The notes under the pieces were generated by a model. The model was not told where the DNA came from. It did not search any database and worked only from the letters and a program-made list of their open reading frames with translations. A stretch of DNA of 26,461 bases. Origin: JASEHD01 sp964471945. GTDB taxonomy: Bacteria > Bacteroidota > Ignavibacteria > UBA10030 > SZUA-254. Positions 6,797 to 13,282 of this stretch are shown here, one piece after another (within the stretch, counting starts at the first letter, position 1; each line of letters starts with the position of its first letter). A program made the position numbers and the translations under genes. The stretch is taken from positions 1-26,461 of the forward strand of contig CAYYIJ010000024.1 of assembly GCA_964471945.1 (NCBI GenBank), given 5' to 3'.

Positions 6797-9103
6797 TTAT
6801 TTCCTAATTACAGCGAGTTTGCCCGAGATAACTTCATTTCCATCCCCTGCGTATGCAACTACTAAATAGATTCCCGTCGAAACCAGATTTCCCTTTTCAT
6901 CAGTACCGTCCCAAAATCCAACAAGACCACCAGGACTTTGTATATTCTTTATTAAACTACCATCGATAGATAATATTTTTAGTGAGGATGAACGTACTAA
7001 TCCTTTGACAGTGAGTTGAGTTGAAGATGGCAAATAAAACGGATTAGGAGAGAATAACAATTCCTCGAATGAAGTTTTTGGAGTTATTGCAGAAGTTGTA
7101 AGAGTTGAAAGCCCTTTTTCGGTGCCAAAGTAAATCAGTCCCGTATTATTATCGATTGCTATAGAATTGACATCATTATCCAATAATTTACCATTTGTAT
7201 TTTCTACTGTATATTGACTAAGGATAGATGTTCCATCGGGAGAAAGCACGAAAACACCTTGTTGTTGTGTTGCTACCCATTTATTGTCCATTACATCAAC
7301 AGCAATATCTTGAATGACCTGGTCTTGAAGAGGATAATATACAGCCATGCTTCGTCTCGGATTGCTCGGATCAAATATGATCGTAATTCCTTGATCTGAA
7401 CCAATCCACAATCCACCATCATTACCAATTTCAATGCAATAAATCTTATTGCTTTTAAGTCCATTGTTATCTGAAAGTTTTCCCCAGCCACCTACATCAG
7501 TATCGGGTAATTTGATATTATCATTAAAATAATATAAACCATTTGGCATTTCGGGTTCAAATCGATTGAAATTTGAAAACCATTTGGTTCCATTCCGATC
7601 AATAACAACATCAGTAAACACAATACTGGGGTTTTTCATTTGGCAGTTAGGTGTAAAACATTTTCTTGAATCTTGTAAAAGATAGCTAATTGATGAATCA
7701 GCATGATGAAAGATTGCCAGGATCGTATCGCGTAAAGGAGATCTGGAAGTTATCCATGTCCTCCCTTGGGGATCGGTTGCAACTCCTCCCGCAACAGTAT
7801 AATATGGACTATTAGCGTTAAAAAGGGGTAGTCCATTTGATGTGTTCAGAACTTTTTGAATAATTCCATCGTCATCAACGATCGCCACCCCCCCATTTGT
7901 ACCCCAACTACTTACCCATTTTGTATTGTCCTTACCAAGACTTACTTTGTAATAACCATTTAGTCCTAACGATGGATATTGTTCCCTTGTGTAAGACTTC
8001 CATACTTTTCCATTAAAACTCATAAACCCTCTACCATAAATATCGACTCCGGTAGCCGCCCAAAGAACTCCTTTCTTGTCAACCACTATACTGACAAATT
8101 TATTTGATGATGAACCAGGTGGAGCAAACTCATTCCATGACAAATTAGTTTTGTGTAATAGACCGTTAGTTTTTGTTCCGAGTATGTGGTGATTGATAAT
8201 TTTGCTCAATGGGTATGTGAACTGGGTATCTATTTGGACCGGAGAGGAAGAAGAATAATGCCATAATTGATTATTAGAAGTAATGAAATAAATTGTCTCG
8301 GCGTCAGCCGATGAATTGGTAACAGTCAAATCGGTGATATCTAATCCGTTCGTTCCCGAAATTGTCGTCCATCGTGAGTTTTCAAATCGTGCTAAACCCT
8401 TCTTAGTGCCTGCAATTAAATAATTATTGAATATACCCAAGGAAGTGATAAAATTCGATGGTAATCCACTCGTTATGGTATCAGAAAATGTATATGTTAC
8501 CCATAAATCTGGCGCTGAAGGATTTGGATTAGAAAAAGAGGTGGAGGCGATACCATGATCTGTAGCAACCCAAATTTTATTGTCAAAGATTTCAAGCGCC
8601 CTTGCTTTTGTAACTCGCGCATGCAGATAGTTATCTATGAACATCATTTTTGATCTGGAAAAAACGCTCACACCCAAGTCCGATAATACGAATAGTGAAT
8701 CCCGAAAAATCTTCAACGAATTTATTCGTTTATAAGCACCGTGATCTTTATCGTTATAAATGTCGAGTATGTAACGCCAATTTTTCTTGTTCGGAAAATA
8801 GCGATGAAGGATGCCGTCAGCCCCGCCAATCCAAACAGCGCCTTGTTTGTCGGTGGCAATAGCTGTGAGTTCAATCGTTCTTAGACCCTCTGAAGTAGTA
8901 AATTCTTGAAAAGTTTTTTTTTCTATATGGTATGAAAACATCCCTCCACTTGTTGCTATCCATAATAGAGCTGAATCGGAACTGTCAATAGCGATATCCT
9001 GAACTTGACTCTTTACTGTGTATGTTTTCCACTGATTCATCTCTCCCATTAGCATTGATGTAATTGTAGAAACCAGTACGAAAATCCAACAAGCACGCGT
9101 CAC
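6797..9103 (-). CDS. PorZ-like double beta-propeller protein with T9SS-type C-terminal domain
   Basis: From the GTG at 9103 the product has 768 residues: a short signal peptide (hydrophobic WIFVLVSTITSML), two sets of propeller blades with Reg_prop-like motifs (GLRTIELTAIATDKQG, VWIGGADGI, GLPSNFITSL, WIGSDQGI), and a C-terminal beta-sandwich with FSPNPF, FWDGTDEKGN and a final LAVIRK. Length, the two-propeller layout and the T9SS-like C-terminal domain all match PorZ, a surface component of the T9SS attachment complex. A sequence search is needed, because generic two-component-regulator propellers look similar. The frame is open up to 9271 inside ribH, but the GTG has a TTGGAG ribosome site and begins the signal peptide, so the longer form is rejected. 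Confidence 0.75.
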   Translation of the reverse strand: MTRACWIFVLVSTITSMLMGEMNQWKTYTVKSQVQDIAIDSSDSALLWIATSGGMFSYHIEKKTFQEFTTSEGLRTIELTAIATDKQGAVWIGGADGILHRYFPNKKNWRYILDIYNDKDHGAYKRINSLKIFRDSLFVLSDLGVSVFSRSKMMFIDNYLHARVTKARALEIFDNKIWVATDHGIASTSFSNPNPSAPDLWVTYTFSDTITSGLPSNFITSLGIFNNYLIAGTKKGLARFENSRWTTISGTNGLDITDLTVTNSSADAETIYFITSNNQLWHYSSSSPVQIDTQFTYPLSKIINHHILGTKTNGLLHKTNLSWNEFAPPGSSSNKFVSIVVDKKGVLWAATGVDIYGRGFMSFNGKVWKSYTREQYPSLGLNGYYKVSLGKDNTKWVSSWGTNGGVAIVDDDGIIQKVLNTSNGLPLFNANSPYYTVAGGVATDPQGRTWITSRSPLRDTILAIFHHADSSISYLLQDSRKCFTPNCQMKNPSIVFTDVVIDRNGTKWFSNFNRFEPEMPNGLYYFNDNIKLPDTDVGGWGKLSDNNGLKSNKIYCIEIGNDGGLWIGSDQGITIIFDPSNPRRSMAVYYPLQDQVIQDIAVDVMDNKWVATQQQGVFVLSPDGTSILSQYTVENTNGKLLDNDVNSIAIDNNTGLIYFGTEKGLSTLTTSAITPKTSFEELLFSPNPFYLPSSTQLTVKGLVRSSSLKILSIDGSLIKNIQSPGGLVGFWDGTDEKGNLVSTGIYLVVAYAGDGNEVISGKLAVIRK

Positions 9104-9108
9104 AAAAT

Positions 9109-9114
9109 CTCCAA
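9109..9114 (-). promoter_or_regulatory. Ribosome binding site deciding the GTG start at 9103
   Basis: TTGGAG stands five bases before GTG at 9103. It selects this start over the TTG at 9271, which would overlap ribH by about 145 bases. Confidence 0.75.
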
Positions 9115-9125
9115 TCGCTATTTTT

Positions 9126-9599
9126 TTATTTTTTCTTGCTGGGAATTTTTTTCTGAAGATCAGCGAGTTCAATAGCAGCCATTGCAGCCTCCCACCCTTT
9201 ATTACCGTCTTTTGCGCCTGCACGTTCAATCGCTTGTTCGAGTGAATCAGTTGTAAGAACTCCAAAAACAATTGGGATTTTTGTCTCCAGAGCGGTCCGA
9301 TTTAGACCAACACTTACTGTATTTGCAATATACTGGAAATGTGGTGTATCGCCTTGAATAATACAACCGAGGCAAATCACGGTATCGTATTTTCCAGACA
9401 AAGCAACTTTTTGAGCAACTTGCGGAACCTCGAATGCTCCGGGGCAATAAACAACATCAATGTTTTTATCTGATGCACCGTGTCTTATTAAGCAATCAAT
9501 TGTGGAATCGAGTAATCGTTTTGTGATAAACTCATTGAATCGACTGACAACAATTCCAAATGAGAATGCAGCTGCTGAGAGTTTTCCTTCGATAATCAT
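9126..9599 (-). CDS. ribH: 6,7-dimethyl-8-ribityllumazine synthase
   Basis: The 157-residue protein catalyses the penultimate step of riboflavin synthesis, joining the ribityl-aminouracil to dihydroxybutanone phosphate. Visible family motifs are VSRFNEFIT (substrate loop), PGAFEVP, the TPHF segment with the catalytic His, and ERAGAKDGNKGWEAA with the phosphate-binding Arg. GCIIQGDTPHF has Gln where Arg or Lys is common; this is probably tolerated. No other rib gene is present, so the pathway is split in this genome. It is 40 bases downstream of the PHP gene and 22 upstream of the PorZ-like gene. Confidence 0.96.
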   Translation of the reverse strand: MIIEGKLSAAAFSFGIVVSRFNEFITKRLLDSTIDCLIRHGASDKNIDVVYCPGAFEVPQVAQKVALSGKYDTVICLGCIIQGDTPHFQYIANTVSVGLNRTALETKIPIVFGVLTTDSLEQAIERAGAKDGNKGWEAAMAAIELADLQKKIPSKKK

Positions 9600-9638
9600 A
9601 CAAAGTTTTTAATATAGATGTGAATAAGAATTGAGTAA

Positions 9639-10487
9639 TTAATGATTGAATAATCTTCGTCGCATTTCATCGACTGTCGATTTAGAAACTACATATTGCC
9701 CGAGTGTGTGTTCATCCCCCTGATGAACTCCATGGAAATCAGAGCCACCGCTTTCTAATAAACAATACTCGTTAACGATACTACGGTAATAATATATCAT
9801 GTCGAGTGTATGGCTCGGATGAACTATTTCAATTCCATCAATACCTGCTTCTATTAGTCTAAAAATAATGTCTTCGTTAATCGACCGTCCTGGATGAGCA
9901 ATAAACGATAATCCACCGGCTTGAGCGATTAATCGAATAATATCCTCTGGTGAAAAATTCCATTTATGTTCATATGCAGGACGCCCATAACCGATATATT
10001 TGTTAAATGCCTCATTGTATGAATATGTATGCCCATGTTTAACGAGTGCGTTTGCAATATGAGGTCTTCCCACTGAATCACCCGTAACTTGTTCCAATAC
10101 AGTATCAATATCAAGTGGGATTTTCAATTTATTCAGTTTTGCGACAATTCGTTTGGCGCGTTTAAATCGTTCTTCTTGAAACTCAGTTAGCGAATCGTGT
10201 AATTTTTTATCGTTGTAGTCAATAAAATATCCGAGTATATGAACCTCAGTATGATTGAAGCTTGAACTTAATTCAATTCCCTCAATCACGTCAATATTTT
10301 GAGCATCTCCACTAGCTTTTGTATCTGCAATTCCGCTGATACTATCATGGTCAGTTATTCCGATTGTCGTTAATCCCGAATGCTTGGCTTTCATGACAAT
10401 CTCTGCGGGTGTGTACGCTCCATCTGAATATGTCGTATGTAAATGCAGATCGACTGTTTGGTTCGTTCGTCCTTCCCGTTTTTTCAC
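9639..10487 (-). CDS. PHP-domain phosphoesterase (TrpH/YciV type)
   Basis: The 282-residue protein carries the full set of PHP metal ligands: D-L-H-L-H near residues 13-17, ITDHDS (D46, H47, D48), E72 in GIELS, H83 in EVHILGY, FIAHPGR and a late GGSDFHG. This arrangement and length match the YciV/RNase AM group, which hydrolyses 3',5'-nucleoside bisphosphates and removes 5' nucleotides from RNA ends. Family members vary in substrate, so the exact role is inferred. Translation starts at GTG, with an AAGAGG ribosome site that overlaps the stop of the upstream crp-like gene, which indicates translational coupling. Confidence 0.85.
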   Translation of the reverse strand: MKKREGRTNQTVDLHLHTTYSDGAYTPAEIVMKAKHSGLTTIGITDHDSISGIADTKASGDAQNIDVIEGIELSSSFNHTEVHILGYFIDYNDKKLHDSLTEFQEERFKRAKRIVAKLNKLKIPLDIDTVLEQVTGDSVGRPHIANALVKHGHTYSYNEAFNKYIGYGRPAYEHKWNFSPEDIIRLIAQAGGLSFIAHPGRSINEDIIFRLIEAGIDGIEIVHPSHTLDMIYYYRSIVNEYCLLESGGSDFHGVHQGDEHTLGQYVVSKSTVDEMRRRLFNH

Positions 10488-10492
10488 ATTTA

Positions 10493-10498
10493 CCTCTT
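10493..10498 (-). promoter_or_regulatory. Ribosome binding site of the PHP gene (GTG start)
   Basis: AAGAGG lies five bases before GTG at 10487 and overlaps the stop codon of the crp-like gene. An ATG two bases upstream is followed at once by TGA in its frame, so GTG is the start. Confidence 0.7.
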
Positions 10499-11234
10499 AG
10501 GCGAATAAACTTTTGAATTTATCGTAGTCAAGAATAATAAGTTTATTCCCCCGCATCTCGACTAATCCTTTTTTTATAAAACTGTGAATAACACGGGAGA
10601 TCGTTTCACGTGATGTTCCCGCCATATTGGCTAAATCCTGTTGTAATGGAAGTTCGTCTATTTCTACTCTTCCTCTTCGAATTGTACCAATATCGACCGC
10701 TAGTTGGAGAACTACGTTAGCAACACGCCCGGTTGCATCTTTCAGTGATAAACTTTTAATTTGTGAATCTGCTTTTCTGAGGCGCAATGTCATTTCTTTC
10801 AAAAGCGCTATCGCAACAGAGGGAACATCCTGCATAAGCTTAAAAAAATCTCGACGATGTATCATAAATAGCTCAGTCTTAGTAATCGCGATAACTGTAG
10901 CGGAGCGTGATAAACCATCGAGTATCGACATTTCACCGAAGAAATCATTTTCACCAAGTATCGATAAAATGACTTCGCGCCCATCTTCATCTGTTCGAAC
11001 AATTTTTACTTTTCCTGAGATAATAACGAAAAGGGCAGCCCCGGTTTCCTCTTCCAGTAGAATAATTGTTCCTTTTTTATATTTTTTCCGCACACCAACG
11101 CGGACAATCTTACCTAATTCAAGGGCTTCGATATCTGCAAATACTGGCACATTACGCAAAAACTCCAAAGCTTCAGCTAATTCTGATGAAAGCGGTTGTT
11201 GGGGGGTGACTGGATGGTTCATATAAGTTTCCAT
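10497..11234 (-). CDS. Crp/Fnr family transcriptional regulator
   Basis: The 245-residue protein has a cyclic-nucleotide-binding beta-roll (about residues 30-130) with a phosphate-binding cassette FGEMSILDGLSRSATV, including E101, R110 and S111. A long dimerisation helix follows, then a C-terminal winged helix (about 195-235) whose recognition helix reads GTSRETISRVI. The conserved Arg and Ser suggest it binds a cyclic nucleotide. There is no cysteine cluster of the FNR type. It heads the crp-PHP-ribH-PorZ-like cluster from its own promoter (11286-11314), and a GAAAGG stretch precedes its ATG. Its targets are unknown; control of its own operon is possible. Confidence 0.92.
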   Translation of the reverse strand: METYMNHPVTPQQPLSSELAEALEFLRNVPVFADIEALELGKIVRVGVRKKYKKGTIILLEEETGAALFVIISGKVKIVRTDEDGREVILSILGENDFFGEMSILDGLSRSATVIAITKTELFMIHRRDFFKLMQDVPSVAIALLKEMTLRLRKADSQIKSLSLKDATGRVANVVLQLAVDIGTIRRGRVEIDELPLQQDLANMAGTSRETISRVIHSFIKKGLVEMRGNKLIILDYDKFKSLFA

Positions 11235-11285
11235 TGTTGCCTTTCAATGTTTAGAATTACATTCGTCATAATAAAATTTAAAATT

Positions 11286-11314
11286 AATATACAGTGGTTG
11301 TTGTTGAAAGTCAA
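11286..11314 (-). promoter_or_regulatory. Putative sigma-70-type promoter of the crp-led operon
   Basis: TTGACT (11309-11314) and TATATT (11286-11291) are 17 bases apart on the minus strand. They lie between the PEGA gene stop and the crp-like ATG, giving a leader of about 45 bases. This is the best promoter match in the window. Confidence 0.65.
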
Positions 11315-11318
11315 GTCT

Positions 11319-12128
11319 TTAATGCCTTAATAGTAAATAGCTTAGTGTTAATATACTGATTTCACAGACAAATAAAGAAATTTTCGCAGCCGTGTCAAGC
11401 TGCTTGACCTGCGTTAATTTGTTGTTTTCATTGGTATGTAGATAACTTCGATAATATTTATCTGCTTTTATTTTAAAATAAGCAGCAGTTACTCCGCTTA
11501 AGATCGTTGTACACGTCGTAAAATAAATCGGTGTCAGATTCTTCGGTTCCCTACCGTTCAGATAAAACGACTTATTATTCTGCGAAATAAGTTGTGTGGG
11601 GATAAGCCGTAAATGTATATTACCACCTTCTGATGGGATCGAAGTAGTTGTTTGCTCAAAGTTATCCTTCGTAAGTTTGATGCTTGATTTCTTATGATAG
11701 AATAAAAAGGTCTTTGGCGTAGTCCCCGAGATGGAATCATCTATTAATATTGAAGCCCCATAAGGTTCAGAAGAGATTCTTAGGAGCAATGGAAAAATTA
11801 TGCTGCGCTCGATTTGATCGAATTGTTGAACATATAATGTTTCAATAATATTAGGAGCCGACCAATTATTTGGATCGGGATAAATACAGCGAAGGATGCG
11901 TTTTCCCGGTTCTATCTCTGTTGTTTGGAAAGGAGTTATCCCGATCAATATTGAATCTACAAACACTCTAACACCTGATAGATTGCTATTGATGTTAATT
12001 GTAGTTGTTTGCAGTCGATCATTTGATGTGCTACCTCTATGATGAATCGTATCCTTTTGTGATAGATTTGCAGAGAGGGGTGAGGAAAATGATATACAGA
12101 TTAACAAATATAGAAAATTATTTTTCAT
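11319..12128 (-). CDS. PEGA-domain envelope protein
   Basis: The 269-residue protein has a signal peptide (about residues 1-20), then two PEGA-like modules: one around residues 45-110 (NLSGVRVFVDSILIGITPF, then a glycine-rich turn) and one around 118-170 (SSEPYGASILIDDSISGTTP). PEGA domains are beta-sandwich surface or periplasmic modules. The C-terminal third has two hydrophobic stretches (about 203-222 and 249-266), which could be membrane segments. The ATG overlaps the stop of the propeller lipoprotein gene (ATGA), so the two are coupled. Function is unknown; the context suggests it works with the lipoprotein and the Omp85-like fusion. Confidence 0.75.
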   Translation of the reverse strand: MKNNFLYLLICISFSSPLSANLSQKDTIHHRGSTSNDRLQTTTININSNLSGVRVFVDSILIGITPFQTTEIEPGKRILRCIYPDPNNWSAPNIIETLYVQQFDQIERSIIFPLLLRISSEPYGASILIDDSISGTTPKTFLFYHKKSSIKLTKDNFEQTTTSIPSEGGNIHLRLIPTQLISQNNKSFYLNGREPKNLTPIYFTTCTTILSGVTAAYFKIKADKYYRSYLHTNENNKLTQVKQLDTAAKISLFVCEISILTLSYLLLRH

Positions 12129-13282
12129 CTTTTACCCGACTCTCGAAATGCAACAATAGAGTGATCATCACTGAGAATAAGAAGTAAATTTTTTGTGACC
12201 ACCGGCATCGATCTGACACGCCCCCCCATTTTGTGCTGCCATAGAATCACTCCGGTCTCAGTGCTGAGAGCATAGATAACTTTGTTTTGACATCCGATAA
12301 AAACAGTACTACCGGAAATAAGCGGAGTCGAGTTAACAACACCACCCAATAAAACCTTCCACGTAATCGCCCCATCATTGATGTTCATACAGTAAATAAG
12401 CCCTTCAACCGTTCCTACAATAACATGATACTCATTAACTGCCTGAGATGCAAGTACAACTCCGCCAAGATTTTGTGTCCAAAGTTGTCGCCCAGTTTTT
12501 ATATCAAAGCAGTAATATATGCCATCAAATGAACCAACAAACACTTTTCCGTTTTTAATGGAAGGAGACGCAACGATACTGCCGCGAATTTTTGTCTGCC
12601 AAATAAGAGAACCATTTTCTAACGTTAATCCATTTAGAACACCGTCATCGCTGCCAAAAACAACTATTTCACCATCGCACACTGGTGATGAATGAATAGA
12701 TATATTAGTTTTATCACAGGAAGGAGCAAATGTCCAAAATGGTTGCCCGTTAGTTTTATTGAGGCACGTTATCGTTCCTTCTAAAGTTGTAACTAAAAGT
12801 TTCAATCCTATAATAAGTGGAGAACTCTCAATATTGCCCCCCCTTACTTGCCAGTCAATTGTCGCACTCCCGAGATTATAGGCAACAAGACTTGCCTTAC
12901 TATTTGTAAGGGGTATATACAAATTGGCACCATCTGCAATTGGTAACCCAACGATGGCTGAACCGAATTTACGACGTCCAATATGCTCACCGGTTTTAAC
13001 ATTAAGCATGTTTATTTCACTATTTAAATCGCTGATGAACAGGAAACTGTCGATGACAATAGCAGCATGTGGACTAAAACCTGCTGATGTTTCGTATCGC
13101 CAAATTTCTTCGAATGGAGGATTTAAAGTATCTCTCACCGTGTTTGTTCGCGTTGATGTTTCCCCGACCATCGTCCAATCAGGATTTGAGAGTTGTACGA
13201 ATGTTTTAATTTGAAGTTGGTTGCAGCCAAATGATAATAGAATTAGGCACAAATTTGAGAAGCTTGTAAAAAGTCGTTGCAT
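12125..13282 (-). CDS. PQQ-like beta-propeller lipoprotein (BamB-like)
   Basis: From ATG at 13282 the product has 385 residues. A short signal sequence ends in LLSFGC, a relaxed lipobox that places a lipidated Cys near residue 20. The rest is a series of PQQ-type blades with repeated GxVxxLxxxTGxxxWxxxxGG patterns (for example VYCFDIKTGRQLWTQNLGG-like units). Such eight-bladed propellers include BamB, the scaffold lipoprotein of the outer-membrane assembly machine; no PQQ-enzyme catalytic residues are evident. Its ATG shares a base with the TAA of the Omp85-like fusion gene (TAATG), a strong coupling signal. A TTG four codons upstream keeps the frame but is less likely. BamB-like is a structural comparison, not a proven orthology. 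Confidence 0.82.
   Translation of the reverse strand: MQRLFTSFSNLCLILLSFGCNQLQIKTFVQLSNPDWTMVGETSTRTNTVRDTLNPPFEEIWRYETSAGFSPHAAIVIDSFLFISDLNSEINMLNVKTGEHIGRRKFGSAIVGLPIADGANLYIPLTNSKASLVAYNLGSATIDWQVRGGNIESSPLIIGLKLLVTTLEGTITCLNKTNGQPFWTFAPSCDKTNISIHSSPVCDGEIVVFGSDDGVLNGLTLENGSLIWQTKIRGSIVASPSIKNGKVFVGSFDGIYYCFDIKTGRQLWTQNLGGVVLASQAVNEYHVIVGTVEGLIYCMNINDGAITWKVLLGGVVNSTPLISGSTVFIGCQNKVIYALSTETGVILWQHKMGGRVRSMPVVTKNLLLILSDDHSIVAFRESGKR

Noticed and set aside
9104..9271. N-terminal extension of the PorZ-like protein into ribH
   Set aside because: The extension is basic and not signal-like, overlaps ribH by about 145 bases, and the GTG at 9103 has a ribosome site and a clear signal peptide.
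10627..11226. A 199-codon plus-strand open frame opposite the Crp-like gene
   Set aside because: It lies wholly inside the well supported minus-strand regulator gene, has low-complexity Ser/Arg-rich content and no motif; it is an antisense shadow.
12924..13214. Plus-strand 96-codon frame opposite the lipoprotein gene
   Set aside because: No start context, no motif, and full overlap with a convincing minus-strand propeller gene.
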